A stretch of 64,000 nucleotides of DNA from Ianthella basta (lineage: Eukaryota; Porifera; Demospongiae; Verongiida; Ianthellidae), in contig OZ025885.1 of assembly GCA_964019415.1 (NCBI GenBank), positions 3,818,672 through 3,882,671 of the forward strand, in the 5' to 3' direction. A model generated the notes under the pieces. The model worked only from the letters and a program-made list of their open reading frames with translations. It made no database searches and had not been told where the DNA came from. Each line of letters starts with the position of its first letter. Within the stretch, counting starts at the first letter, position 1. The position numbers were made by a program, and so were the translations under genes. This document shows positions 20,866 through 33,460 of the stretch, piece after piece.

Positions 20866-21622
20866 GCAAGTACAAATTGTAATGGTGCTTACTTTTTCTT
20901 GGCACACATTGCTCTCATCCTTTCTCTGCAAACCTTATTTGTTTCATCAGAAATACAGGTTTATTCCCAAACTCTGCAAATATCAAGGGCATAGGCAAGA
21001 AATTTAAAAGCGGATTACCAGTTTAGGCTTACAGCTTACTTCAGCATTATGACATCATATCTCATCACCAAAATGGCTGCCTCACACGAGGGCGAAATGC
21101 TATGGCAGCTGAGGTCATGGGAAAATGCTGTAAAAGCAAGCAGATGCTGTCTTTCACAGTGCACCAGAAGCAAAAGTAGCAATGCCAGATCATCCTCTAG
21201 TGTGTAGCTCTGCAGACATTCTCTTTAATTTTGTTGTCCTTGTAGCTAGCTACTTAGCTAGCCAGTTTGCTAGCTACTTGAAAGGGGGAGTTCTGAAACA
21301 CAGCCAGAAAAGATGAACAAAAGCAATACTTCACTGAACGACACCATTTTCCAAAACTGGATTTTAGTACGTACATGACATCACACATTTATCGCCGTGT
21401 AAGCATGTGAACACAAATCTGGGTCGAACCTGGATAACAATTCTGGGTGAATTGTCTGTGTGAAAAAGGGGTGTAACTGTGCCGACCACAGCCTGACAGG
21501 TAAAATTTGGAAGCTGTCAGCCATGAACCTGTCTATCCAGTGAAGTATATATAGCCCTCCTCCTGAAATAGCTGTCATCAGCTGTCACAAGAAGAACAGT
21601 TCCAAAGTGAGAAGCACTCAGA

Positions 21623-22822
21623 ATGCAGAAGGTTATACTTATCACTTCTTCACACTATTCCTTAAAGGCTCAGTCCAACAGTGGAATTTCAAGATTGCTT
21701 TCAAGTTTTGTACCCTTCCAACTACCTATAGCTAGAAAGTGCCTGCCACTTTCTTCACCACGGGCTGGACTAATCAATAGTACACACTTGATGAGGAGGA
21801 AGATGCACAAGCCAAACATGTTTATAGCCAAGACCATTAGCCACTCTGTTCCTGTGTCTGGGTCAGACAGTATACTCAAAGTGTTTGATGAAGGACAGAA
21901 GCACAAGGCATTTGTTGTCCGACACGCTACTTCTTTGGAAGATCTTCAGTGGGTGATCAAGAGAGCTACAGAAGAAGGTCGGATGCTACGTGAAAAGGAG
22001 GCTGAGTGCTATTTTGCAGCAGGTCTTACTCCTGACTTCTTCATCGGTGAATTGAATGGTGAGAGGATCACCTCCGGATGTGTAGTGAGACATGGGGATT
22101 CGCACTATTATGGTGGCTTGTTTTTTGTTCAAAAGCCTTACAGAGAACAGGGGTATGGACAGAAGATGTTGGACACGGTAGTGGCTCGCTTTCATGACCA
22201 GTGCAATTTACACTCTGCATCTGTGCTGAACATCAAAAATGCTCGCACATTTATGAACTATCCCATCATGCCTGGCTGGATATCAAGGAGATATGCATTT
22301 GATGCATCACTTGCTCGTGAAAGTCTTGCAAGTAGCCAATTTCCAACTTCCCTTGCCACACTCTTGCCAGCCAGTCAGGCTAACTTTGAAAAGATGTTTG
22401 CATACAGTGCAGACATGTTAGGCACCTCCCAAGTGTGTAAATCGCTACTTGGTACATGGATATCACATCTTCAGGAAAGCAGCTGGGTTGCCATTGGCAA
22501 CACGGGTGAGGTGGTGGGATACTTGATAATGAGTAAAACTGTCCGCTTTCCAGAGGATGGCTATTTCATAGGTCCCTTCTTTGCCGACAGTGCTCCTATT
22601 GCTCGCAGCCTTCTGAAGGCGGCAGTCGACTTTGCAGCTCCACACAACCCAGGCCACATCTTCCTGGTCATTGCTGCTCATCTGAACCCTGAGGGCGTAA
22701 ACATTCTAGAGAATGAATTTGGAGCCAAACGACTTGCCGATCTTGTATTCTTTGGTACTAATGGCATTCCCAGCAAGCCCCAATTCAAAATATTTGGTGC
22801 AGCCAGTGTAGATGTAATGTAG
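21623..22822 (+). CDS. GNAT-family N-acyltransferase, copy 2
   Basis: Intact 399 codons with the same architecture as copy 1. The CoA-binding loop reads YREQGYG: Gly to Glu at the variable second position of R-x-x-G-x-G, so the essential Arg and Gly residues remain but the loop is unusual. Another visible change is CYFAAG for YYFAAG (shared with copy 5). It lies in the intron between U2 exons a and b. Confidence 0.85.
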   Translation: MQKVILITSSHYSLKAQSNSGISRLLSSFVPFQLPIARKCLPLSSPRAGLINSTHLMRRKMHKPNMFIAKTISHSVPVSGSDSILKVFDEGQKHKAFVVRHATSLEDLQWVIKRATEEGRMLREKEAECYFAAGLTPDFFIGELNGERITSGCVVRHGDSHYYGGLFFVQKPYREQGYGQKMLDTVVARFHDQCNLHSASVLNIKNARTFMNYPIMPGWISRRYAFDASLARESLASSQFPTSLATLLPASQANFEKMFAYSADMLGTSQVCKSLLGTWISHLQESSWVAIGNTGEVVGYLIMSKTVRFPEDGYFIGPFFADSAPIARSLLKAAVDFAAPHNPGHIFLVIAAHLNPEGVNILENEFGAKRLADLVFFGTNGIPSKPQFKIFGAASVDVM

Positions 22823-23100
22823 AACATACAATATACAAATCAATAGACAGATGCTCCATTTAATTTCATTGTCATAGTCATTAATATTAGATTTTGTACT
22901 GCAGAAATGATATCGACCTTACTGTATGTACTAAGGATAGGAAATACCCAGCAGCAATGTAAACGGCATGAATTTACAACCACAATAAGGATAACAATGG
23001 AATATGCATGTGTGGCATGTCCGATGTAAACTAGAAGAATGAAAAGCATTGTGTGGTGAGACATGTACATAGGTAGGATGGTTGTGCACGTGGATCTGGA

Positions 23101-23385
23101 TAGGTCCTAGTGGATGATGTCTACCCAGCATTGTGAAGTTCCTCCAGGTTTCCGCTTCTTCTCACATGGTTGGCATCTCAGAACCTGTTTTTGTGGCTGA
23201 TTGTCAGACATTCTTATGAGGTGACCAACCCAGTGTAGCCACTTTTGACGCAACTGCTCCTCCACTGGTAAATCTCCTGTTTCTTTGAAGATGTCGACAT
23301 TTCTCCTCTTATCCCATGGGGTTGGTGGTGGTCATGGTCCATCCCATGGGGTTACCCAACAATCTCCCGCAGGCATTTCATTTAG
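23101..23385 (-). mobile_element. LINE 3'-end remnant, U2
   Basis: Same remnant as at 12235-12509, with one 30-bp repeat at 23311-23340. In this copy the frame is no longer open over the full length. Confidence 0.5.
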
Positions 23386-23861
23386 AAGGCATGGTTTGCC
23401 AGTTCTCCACTACTCTAGTCTTGCGTAGCGACCCTTCCTCTATTGCAATATAAAATGGAGGCAGGAAGGGGGTCTGGGCCACGTGAGACTACCACTACTC
23501 TGTCATACGTGCTTTTCATGTACCTTGGATTCTTCTTTCAACTATAATGTCTTCTTGCCTCCTTGTGTGTGTGCGCCTTAAACTGTGGGTACCCAGGCCA
23601 TATTGATCTTGTAGCGTGTGCCTGTACATAGCATGCTTTTGGCCATCACCACTTATTATTTTCTGTAATGCATGTGAATTTCATTATTAGTACTATTGCA
23701 ACTTGATCCCTTACTGTAACAACCGTTACAATCTCTCTACTCACGTGTACACTGTATATCACTCATGCACACTCCCACACACATTGACGTCATTGTTTCC
23801 TAATACCTGCATGCTGCTTAACTGATGGTAGTGTTGTTCATGGTGTGCATGCTTCCTACAG

Positions 23862-25631
23862 GGTGACAATGGATGGTCTCAGGCAGAGAAACATCTAGCA
23901 GAAAACAAACACTTGAAGGAGCTGGGAATTGGAGGCTGCGATGCCTTCCTGTGCAACATGGGGAGGGCACTAGCCAGGAGTACATCCATACACAGACTTC
24001 AATTAAGAGGTAATTACTGTGTGATCCTCCCAATTGTGGTTTATCTATAAGAGTGTTTAGTGAGTGAATTGTGTACCTGCTGTGTGTCTCATACCATTAT
24101 CCTTATGTGTAGGTTTGCATACATGCTACATTAACAGGTTGCTGTGTACTGGTGTATACCATGATGAAATGCATTAATTTATCCACTGTAGCATTCAAGG
24201 CTTTCCCAACTGAAGTTGGAGCTGCACTTGGCATTTGTGTGTCTGCCATGACCCAGTTGAGGTATCTGCACATGGCAGATTTTCCACTGCCTGTTCTTAA
24301 GGCTTTAGCAGCAAGGACGGAGCCACTGGAATTGGTCACTGTGGGGTCTCCAGGTGTTAATTGGGTAAGTGCATGCACTTACCCAATTAACACAATCACT
24401 TCATCTATGCGCATAGATGAAGTGATGGGGATCAAATTTGGCCTTTGCCACTTGCAAGTGCTAGAGCTTCCCATAGAAGATTAATCTGGAATCCCTATGC
24501 CTATGAGTGCTGCAGTGTTGGACTGGCACCTACGGTAGACCAGAAAGGATTTAGGCCAGTTCATCAGTGCATTACATGGTAGCAGTGGCAAAGGTGTGAA
24601 TAGAGCTCAACCCCATTATGTATCCTGTGCAGCTGCAGACAGTCAGCATACACATGGAGCTGGACACACGAGTGACGGCCTTACCTTTGTTTCATTGTAG
24701 TCTCCAATAATCTTCCTGTATGCTGCCGGAAATAGTATGCTAGAAATAGTAAAGAGCTGCTAAAACAAAATCAGCACACAAACTTCCATGCTGAAGCCTC
24801 TGTGAAGTACGGAGTGGGGGAGATTTACTGTAGGTTAGTAAAAGTGGGGATCCTGCCTGTGTTGCAGCAAAGGGCAATTCACACATGAACTGCATGAGAG
24901 TTCATAATTATGCATGGATATAGTTGGATTGAGCTCTCTTTACACAACTCCCAGTTTAAATGTGTGATGTGGTATGCTTTAGTAGCCACCATTTTACTGC
25001 GCATGGTTCAGAATGAAGCTAGCTGGTATATACGTAGGATAGGCTGTTGACCAGATCCATCTCACCTTCTTCTGAATGCCACATTAAAGTGCATGATGAA
25101 GGCATGCAGGTTGGCAACACAACAATGTGTATGCAAATTTACAATAAGGGTATGTTGATGCCTGCAGAGTGCTGCATGGTCGTTTATATTACAGGGCTGT
25201 CATTTGTAAATGGACTTAGCATATGTGTGTGTTTCTCCTCAACAATGGTGACAGTTAATTGTAGTCGCTTGCATTCACACAGTGCAAAGTGTAGCATATA
25301 TACAGTGTAGTTGACAGCATACAGAACAGTGCAGAACAGAAGCAGCAAATGCTATGAACACTGGTAAAGGCCTAGGGAGCCCCGAGTGTGGTTCAATATC
25401 ATTTTATCCCCTACTCTCCTGCAGGATGGCTTGAGTGAAGATCAGTGGAAGGAGGCAGAAGAAGCTGCTGCCAGTGCTCAAGTGAAGGAATTGCATCTGG
25501 CTTTTGATCACACTTCAGGACAGGGATCTAGAGCTGTTCAAACCATTTGGAAAGGACTGGCAAAGAATAAGCACATTAACAACATTTTCTTGCGTGGTTT
25601 GGGCATTGCGGAATGGGAACTGTCACTCTAA
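23862..25631 (+). CDS. NLR LRR exons b, c, d, unit U2
   Basis: Exon b 23862-24009, exon c 24192-24364, terminal exon d 25425-25631. Phases match U1 (0/1, 1/0, 0). Exon c has HMADFPLPV instead of HMADIPLPV. A foldback insertion covers its donor: GTAAGT is still present at 24365, but it now sits in the arm of a perfect 40-bp palindrome, which may affect splicing. Exon d ends EWELSL. Confidence 0.7.
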
Positions 25632-26284
25632 TTAATGTAATGTTGGACATAACTACAAACATGTGCTATATATACTGACAGTGTACATGTGTGCTGCATG
25701 TAATTCTATTGCATTATTTATTCCTACAATAATTATATTAATGTCATAATTATGATCTCAAAGAATAAGACATGCATGCACACATGCAATTGTACTTGTA
25801 ATGTATGCATGCCACCTGTACCTACCCATACGTATGTATACTGTACATATGCATACACATCTGGGCTGGAATGTAAAGCTGCACTTGGCCACAACAGCAG
25901 GTATCTTACGCACATGACACTGTGTGCATGAACATTACTAGTCTAGTACACTAGATGTGGACCCTCTGTATACGTAGCTTGCCCCAGGGGCTTAAACGGG
26001 GAATAAGGACTCCTACGTACTGTACAGTAGATAATGAACTCTGCCTCTGCTGAGTTTACTATCTAAGCACCCTGGAGGAGAGGGGCTAGCACGCTAGATC
26101 AGAACCTATTAGCTGTAAGGTATAGCAATGCAGAGTAATGATATTATAGCAGTGAAACAGAACGTGAAACAAATATGCATTTAACATGCCTTAATTTACA
26201 AGACAATTACCTTTACGGGTTTGAAATTTGAACAGAAATGAGTTATGCAACTTATGTTTGCACAGTGGCAGTGTGAGTGTTCCA

Positions 26285-27228
26285 TTATTGTGGGATCAAT
26301 CCACTGACAAGACTGCTGTTGTTGGAGTTCTGCTTTCCAATGGTGTTGGTGTAGCCCGGGGGAGGTGTGTCAGTTGGCCCCTCCCTTTTGAAGTGCACAT
26401 CGTCCTCTGACTCAGATGACATGACCATTACTCCTTTCTTTGCACCACTTCCTACAGTATCACAATAGGTATGCATACAGGTACAAGGTAGTACCATGAC
26501 CATGACATACAACGGTACATGGGCAGCATAATAATACAAATGGCATTTCGAAGATGGTCACACTGCAACATCTTGCACTTGGTGAAACAGGCACAGTTTT
26601 TCCACAATAGAAAACTTGCCAGGAGAGTGAAGCATGTGGCAACTATCAACTGAAGTGTTACAAGCACGCGACCACTAGTTATACATACATGTGTAATACA
26701 TGCCAAGTATATCTTTGATTACCTTGCAGCCTTCCGAATTGGCAACAGTGCAGTTATGGGTCTAGCTACCACAACCATGCTGGCATGTACTGTATGTTGC
26801 ATAGGCTTTGAACTGTGACTGGCACTCACTCTTTGAGGCTTTCGTGGAGTGCCCAACTCCTCTGTCCTCATGATCTTCATCATGATTGTTCAGCAAGGCA
26901 TATTTGATTCTCTTCTTGCGTTTCACCCGACGCCTGCAGCAAGCAGCTCAGTGAAATGATTGTACTTGCAACAGATGTACAGTACGTATTAGGCTGTACA
27001 GCCACCACACAAGATAAGCACTGACAAAGTGACACATCTTTCTGTATATACTTCTGTGTGTACAAGTTCAAGTGTAGATGTGTACATCTTCCTCCCTGTG
27101 CACCCCTCACCCTGCTACACTCCAGTTGGCCTACCTTCTGATATGGCAGCAGCAAGCACACCAGAACACAAAGGTGAAGAGGAACACCACACCAGCGATA
27201 ACCAGTACAAAGTACAACACACTCCACT
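26285..27228 (-). CDS. duplicate KIAA0319-like TM/tail exons, U2
   Basis: TM exon 27135-27228, cytoplasmic exon 26830-26933, C-terminal exon 26285-26451. Spacing is identical to the other units and all borders are intact. Tail variants are DDVHFKREG (Leu to His) and GKQ. Confidence 0.75.
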
Positions 27229-27805
27229 CTGCAGGAAACAGATTGAGGAAATGTGGGCGATAAAGGGTGCAGGTACATGAGGCTTAGCTTGAACTTCGTA
27301 ACTGTTACGGTTAATGTTAGGTATAGTACAAGAATCAAGACATTTACGCAATACAACACAAAGAACCATTCTAATGCCTACCCTGACTATTCATTATCCA
27401 TTTTCATGGCATGAATGACGGATAATGCAGCAAAACGATAAATGAGAGGCAATGTTGACTGTGTGCATATTGAAATCAAACATTGCCTAGTTAGCAGACT
27501 AGGCCAAAATTGTTCATTCCTAATGCTGCATGGATCAGACTTTTAATAGACATAATTCAATATTCCATGATTAACATGCCCACTGGAGCTGGATGCCCCG
27601 CTGTTGGCTGCCCAGGCCATGGCCTGACCTGATATTTTAGGTCTGGCCATTTCTTATAGCTAAGGTACTTCCTGGTCTGTTCACGCAACCATCTCAGAGA
27701 TGGTTTGCTGGTAGGCATAAGCATTTTGGCTTGGCTAACCATTGACAGTGCTTCCTCCAGGCCTGATTATGATGTGCTGGATTTGTGTACTTCCTTGAAC
27801 ATTAG

Positions 27806-27930
27806 ATGCTAAGACACTGTCTGACCTACCACAGTCAGAACTACACCTCTGGGTGACTCACACTGACCCCAGTGTTTTCAGTCTCACTGGCGTGAACAAG
27901 TTGACTCTCACTGTCCGCAGCAATCTGAAG
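27806..27930 (+). CDS. NLR LRR exon a, unit U3
   Basis: Intact, Asp at the junction, GC donor retained. Confidence 0.65.
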
Positions 27931-28685
27931 GCAAGTACAAATTGTAATGGATCTTACTTTTTCTTGGCACACATTGCTCTCATCCTTTCTCTGCAAATCT
28001 TATTTGTTTCATCAGAAATGCAGGTTTATTCCCAAACTCTGCAAATATCAAGGGCATAGGCAAGAAATTTAAAAGGGGATTTCCAGTTTAGGCTTACAGC
28101 TTACTTCAGCATTATGACATCATATCTCACCACAAAAATGACTGCCTCACACGAGGGCGAAATGCTATGGCAGCTGAGGTCATGGGAAAATGCTGTAAAG
28201 GCAAGCAGATGCTGTCTTTCACAGTGCACCAGAAGCAAAAGTAGCAATGCCAGATCATCCTCTAGTGTGTAGCTCTGCAGACATTCTCTTTAATTTTGTT
28301 GTCCTTGTAGCTAGCTACTTAGCTAGCCAGTTTGCTAGCTACTTGAAAGGGGGAGTTCTGAAACACAGCCAGAAAAGATGAACAAAAGCAATACTTCACT
28401 GAACGACACCATTTTCCAAAACTGAATTTTAGTACGTACATGACATCACACATTTATCGCCGTGTAAGCATGTGAACACAAATCTGGGTCGAACCTGGAT
28501 AACAATTCTGGGTGAATTGTCTGTGTGAAAAAGGGGTGTAACTGTGCCGACCACAGCCTGGCAGGTGAAATTTGGAAGCTGTCAGCCATGAACCTGTCTA
28601 TCCAGTGAAGTATATAGCCCTCCTTCTGAAATAGCTGTCATCAGCTGTCACAAGAAGAACAGTTCCAAAGTGAGAAGCACTCAGA

Positions 28686-29885
28686 ATGCAGAAGGTTATA
28701 CTTATCACTTCTTCACACTATTCCTTAAAGGCTCAGTCCAACAGTGGAATTTCAAGATTGCTTTCAAGTTTTGTACCCTTCCAACTCCCTATAGCTAGAA
28801 AGTGCCTGCCACTTTCTTCACCACGGGCTGGACTAATCAATAGTACACACTTGATGAGGAGGAAGATGCACAAGCCAAACATGTTTACAGCCAAGACCAT
28901 TAGCCACTCTGTTCCTGTATCTGGGTCAGACAGTATACTCAAAGTGTTTGATGAAGGACAGAAGCACAAGGCATTTGTTGTCCGACACGCTACTTCTTTG
29001 GAAGATCTTCAGTGGGTGATCAAGAGAGCTACAGAAGAAGGTCGGATGCTACGTGAAAAGGAGGCTGAGTACTATTTTGCAGCAGGTCTTACTCCTGACT
29101 TCTTCATCGGTGAATTGAATGGTGAGAGGATCACCTCCGGATGTGTAGTGAGACATGGGGATTCGCACTATTATGGTGGCTTGTTTTATGTTCAAAAGCC
29201 TTACAGAGGACAGGGGTATGGACAGAAGATGTGGGACACGATAGTGGCTCGCTTTCATGACCAGTACAATTTACACGCTGCATCTGTGCTGAACATCAAA
29301 AATGCTCGCACATTTATGAACTATCCCATCATGCCTGGCTGGATATCAAGGAGATATGCATTTGATGCATCACTTGCTCGTGAAAGTCTTGCAAGTAGCC
29401 AATTTCCAACTTCCCTTGCCACACTCTTGCCAGCCAGTCAGGCTAACTTTGAGAAGATGTTTGCATACAGTGCAGACATGTTAGGCACCTCCCAAGTGTG
29501 TAAATCGCTACTTGGTACATGGATATCACATCTTCAGGAAAGCAGCTGGGTTGCCATTGGCAACACGGGTGAGGTGGTGGGATACTTGATAATGAGTAAA
29601 ACTGTCCGCTTTCCAGAGGATGGCTATTTCATAGGTCCCTTCTTTGCCGACAGTACTCCTATTGCTCGCAGCCTTCTGAAGGCGGCAGTCGACTTTGCAG
29701 CTCCACACAACCCAGGCCACATCTTCCTGGTCATTGCTGCTCATTTGAACCCTGAGGGCGTAAACATTCTGGAGAATGAATTCGGAGCCAAACGACTTGC
29801 CGATCTTGTATTCTTTGGTACTAATGGCATTCCCAGCAAGCCCCAATTCAAAATATTTGGTGCAGCCAGCGTAGATGTAATGTAG
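28686..29885 (+). CDS. GNAT-family N-acyltransferase, copy 3
   Basis: Intact 399 codons. Copy-specific substitutions include FYVQKPYRGQGYG (Phe to Tyr), KMWDTIVARF (Leu to Trp, Val to Ile) and ADSTPIAR (Ala to Thr). All lie near or in the GNAT fold and none removes the R-x-x-G-x-G loop. It is nested in the U3 NLR intron. Confidence 0.85.
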   Translation: MQKVILITSSHYSLKAQSNSGISRLLSSFVPFQLPIARKCLPLSSPRAGLINSTHLMRRKMHKPNMFTAKTISHSVPVSGSDSILKVFDEGQKHKAFVVRHATSLEDLQWVIKRATEEGRMLREKEAEYYFAAGLTPDFFIGELNGERITSGCVVRHGDSHYYGGLFYVQKPYRGQGYGQKMWDTIVARFHDQYNLHAASVLNIKNARTFMNYPIMPGWISRRYAFDASLARESLASSQFPTSLATLLPASQANFEKMFAYSADMLGTSQVCKSLLGTWISHLQESSWVAIGNTGEVVGYLIMSKTVRFPEDGYFIGPFFADSTPIARSLLKAAVDFAAPHNPGHIFLVIAAHLNPEGVNILENEFGAKRLADLVFFGTNGIPSKPQFKIFGAASVDVM

Positions 29886-30169
29886 AACATACAATATACA
29901 AATCAATAGACAGATGCTCCATTTAATTTCATTGTCATAGTCATTAATATTAGATTTTATACTGCAGAAATGATATCGACCTTACTGTATGTACTAAGGA
30001 TAGGAAATACCCAGCAGCAATGTAAACGGCATGAATTTACAACCACAATAAGGATAACAATGGAATATGCATGTGTGGCATGTCCAATGTAAACTAGAAG
30101 AATGAAAAGCATTGTGTGGTGAGACATGTACATAGGTAGGATGGTTGTGCACGTGGATCTGGATAGGTC

Positions 30170-30515
30170 CTAGTGGATGATGTCTACCCAGCATTGTGAG
30201 GTTCCTCCAGGTTTCCGCTTCTTCTCACATGGTCGGCATCTCAGAACCTGTTTTTGTGGCTGATTGTCAGACATTCTTATGAGGTGACCAACCCAGTGTA
30301 GCCACTTTTGACGCAACTGCTCCTCCACTGGTAAATCTCCTGTTTCTTTGAAGATGTTGACATTTCTCCTCTTATCCCATGTGGTTGGTGGTGGCCATGG
30401 TCCATCCCATGTGGTTGGTGGTGGCCATGGTCCATCCCATGTGGTTGGTGGTGGCCATGGTCCATCCCATGGGGTTACCCAACAATCTCCCGCAGGCATT
30501 TCATTTAGAAGGCAT
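30170..30515 (-). mobile_element. LINE 3'-end remnant with 30-bp minisatellite, U3
   Basis: Same remnant as in U1, open on the minus strand as a 144-residue frame (30170-30604) because the 30-bp repeat (three full copies, 30374-30463) is a multiple of three. The repeat translates as a GPWPPPTTWD decapeptide. Confidence 0.6.
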
Positions 30516-30985
30516 GGTTTGCCAGTTCTCACTACTCTAGTCTCGCGTAGCGACCCTTCCTCTATTGCAATATAAAATGGAGGCAGGAAGGGGGTCTGGG
30601 CCACGTGAGACTACCACTACTCTGCCATGCATGTTTTTCATGTACCTCGGATTCTCTTTCAACTATAATGTCTTCTTGCCTCCTTGCATGTGTGTGCCTT
30701 AGACTGTGGGTACCCAGGCCATATTGATCTTGTAGCGTGTGCCTGTACATAGCATGCTTTTGGCCATCACCACTTATTATTTTCTGTAATGCATGTGAAT
30801 TTCATTATTAGTACTATTGCAACTTGATCCCTTACTGTAACAACCGTTACAATCTCTCTACTCACATGTACACTGTATATCACTCATGCACACTCACACA
30901 CACATACGGACATCATTGCTTTCCTAATACCTGCATGCTGCTTAACTGATGGTAGTGTTGTTCACAGTGTGTATGCTTCCTACAG

Positions 30986-32812
30986 GGTGACAATGGATGG
31001 TCTCAGGCAGAGAAACATCTAGAAGAAAACAAACACTTGAAGGAGCTGGGAATTGGAGGCTGCGATGCCTTCCTGTGCAACATGGGGAGGGCACTAGCCA
31101 GGAGTACATCCATACACAGAATTCAATTAAGAGGTAATTACTGTGTGATCCTCCCAATTGTGGTGTATCTATAAGAGTGTTCAGTGAGTGAATTGTGTAC
31201 CTGCTGTGTGTCTCATACCATTATCCTTATGTGTAGGTTTGCATACACGCTACATTAACAGGTTGCTGTGTACTGATGTATACCATGATGAAATGCACTA
31301 ATTTATCCACTGTAGCATTCAAGGCTTTCCCAACTGAAGTTGGAGCTGCACTTGGCATTTGTGTGTCTGCCATGACCCAGTTGAGGTATCTGCACATGGC
31401 AGATATTCCACTGCCTGTTCTTAAGGCTTTAGCAGCAAGGACAGAGCCACTGGAATTGGTCACTGTGGGGTCTCCAGGTGTTAATTGGGTAAGTGCATAG
31501 ATGAACTGATGGGAATCAAATTTGGCCTTTGCCACTTGTAAGTGCTAGAGCTTCCCATAGAAGATTAATCTGGAATCCCTATGCCTATGAGTGCTGCAGT
31601 GTTGGACTGGCACCTACAGTAGACCAGAAAGGATTTAGGCCAATCCATCAGTGCATTACATGGTAGCAGTGGCAAAGGTGTGAATAGAGTTCAACCCCAC
31701 TACGTATCCTGTGCAGCTGCAGACAGTTAGCATACACATGGAGCTGAGACACAAGTGACAGCCTTACCTTTGTTTCATTGTAGTCTCCAATAATCTTCCT
31801 GTATGCTGCCGGAAATAGTATGCTAGAAATAGGAAAGAGCTGCCAAAACAAAATCAGCACACAAACCTCCTTGCTGAAGCCTCTGTGATATACAGGGTGG
31901 GGGTGGGGGTGGGGGGGGATTTAGGTTAGTAAAAGTGGAGATCCTACCTGTGTTGCAGCAAAGGGCAATGCACACATGAACTGCATGAGAGTTCATAATT
32001 ATGCATGGATATAGTTGGATTGAGCTCTCTTTACACAACTCCCAGTTAGAATGTGCGATGTGGTATGCTTTAATACCCACCATTTTACTGCGCATGGTAG
32101 CTAGCTGGTACGTAGGATAGGCTGTTGACCAGATCCATTCTCACCTTGTTCTGGATGCCACATTAAAGTGTATGGTGAAGGCATGCAGGTTGGCAACACA
32201 ACAATGTGTATGCAAATTTACAATAAGGTGTGTTGATGCCTGCAGAGTGCTGGTCATTTATATTGGAGGGCTGTCATTAGTAAATGGACTTAGCATACAT
32301 ATCTCTCCTCAACCTGTTTTGTATGCCTGACGAAGCCCGTGATGGGCGAAACGTTGCATTGAATTTGACAAGTGTTCATGGTGTGCTTGATTGTCCAAAG
32401 AAGAATCAAGCTAATATCTCTCCTCAACAATGGTGACAGTTAATTATAGCTGCTTGCATTCACACAGTGCAAAGCGTACCATACAGTGTAGTTGACAGCA
32501 TACAGTACAGTGCAAAACAGAAGCAGCAAATGCTATGAACACTGGTAAAGGCCTAGGGAGCCCTGAGTGTGGTTCAATATCATTTTATCCCCTACTCTCC
32601 TGCAGGATGGCTTGAGTGAAGATCAGTGGAAGGAGGCAGAAGAAGCTGCTGCCAGTGCTCAGGTGAAGGTGTTGCATCTGGCTTTTGATCACACTTCAGG
32701 ACAGGGATCTAGAGCTGTTCAAACCATTCGGAAAGGACTGGCAAAGAATAAGCACATTAACAACATTTTCTTGCGTGGTTTGGGCATTGCGGAATGGGAA
32801 CTGTCACTCTAA
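30986..32812 (+). CDS. NLR LRR exons b, c, d, unit U3
   Basis: Exon b 30986-31133, exon c 31316-31488, terminal exon d 32606-32812. Phases are conserved. Exon b has HLEENKH and RIQLRG (shared with U4). Exon d ends EWELSL like U2. The intron between c and d holds the hammerhead-like insertion. Confidence 0.72.
32314..32413 (+). mobile_element. 100-bp insertion with hammerhead-like core
   Basis: Present only in U3 and flanked by a 15-bp target-site duplication, atatctctcctcaac (32299-32313 and 32414-32428). It contains CTGACGA (32327-32333), a GCCC/GGGC stem with a 5-base loop, GAAA (32348-32351), and a short stem I (atgc 32323-32326 with gcat 32356-32359). This is the order of a minimal type I hammerhead ribozyme as found in Penelope-like elements and retrozymes. 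Stem III would be tiny (ACGT), so activity would need dimerisation. Transposition is well supported; ribozyme status is inference. Confidence 0.6.
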
Positions 32813-33460
32813 TTAATGTAATGTTGGACATAACTACAAACATGTGCTATATATACTGACAGTGTACATGTGTGCTGCATGTAATTCTATTGCATTATTT
32901 ATTCCTACAATAATTATATTAATGCCATAATTATGATCTCAAAGAATAAGACATGCATGCACACATGCAATTGTACTTGTAATGTATGCATGCCACCTGT
33001 ACCTACCCATACGTATGTATACTGTACATATGCATACACATCTGGGCTGGAATGTAAAGCTGCACTTGGCCACAACAGCAGGTATCTTACGCACATGACA
33101 CTGTGTGCATGAACATTACTAGTCTAGTACACTAGATGTGGACCCTCTGTATACGTAGCTTGCCCCAGGGGCTTAAACGGGGAATAAGGACTCCTACATA
33201 CAGTAGATAATGAACTCTGCCTCTGCTGAGTGTAATATCTAAGCACCCTGGAGGAGAGGGGCTAGCACGCTAGATCAGAACCTATTAGCTGTAAGGTATA
33301 GCAATGCAGAGTAATAATATTATAACAGTGAAACAGAACGTGAAACAAGTATGCATTTAACATGCCTTAATTTACAAGACAATTACCATTACAGGTTTGA
33401 AATTTGAACAGAAATGAGTTATGCAACTTATGTTTGCACAGTGGCAGTGTGAGTGTTCCA

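Larger units (their letters stand above)
20292..27358. repeat. tandem unit U2 (about 7.1 kb)
   Basis: Second copy, bounded by junctions at about 20293 and 27358 where KIAA0319-like intron sequence (ending atacaaca) runs directly into NLR intron sequence (cacaaag). It has no large transposon. A unique 40-bp foldback insertion lies at the exon c donor (24354-24426). Confidence 0.9.
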
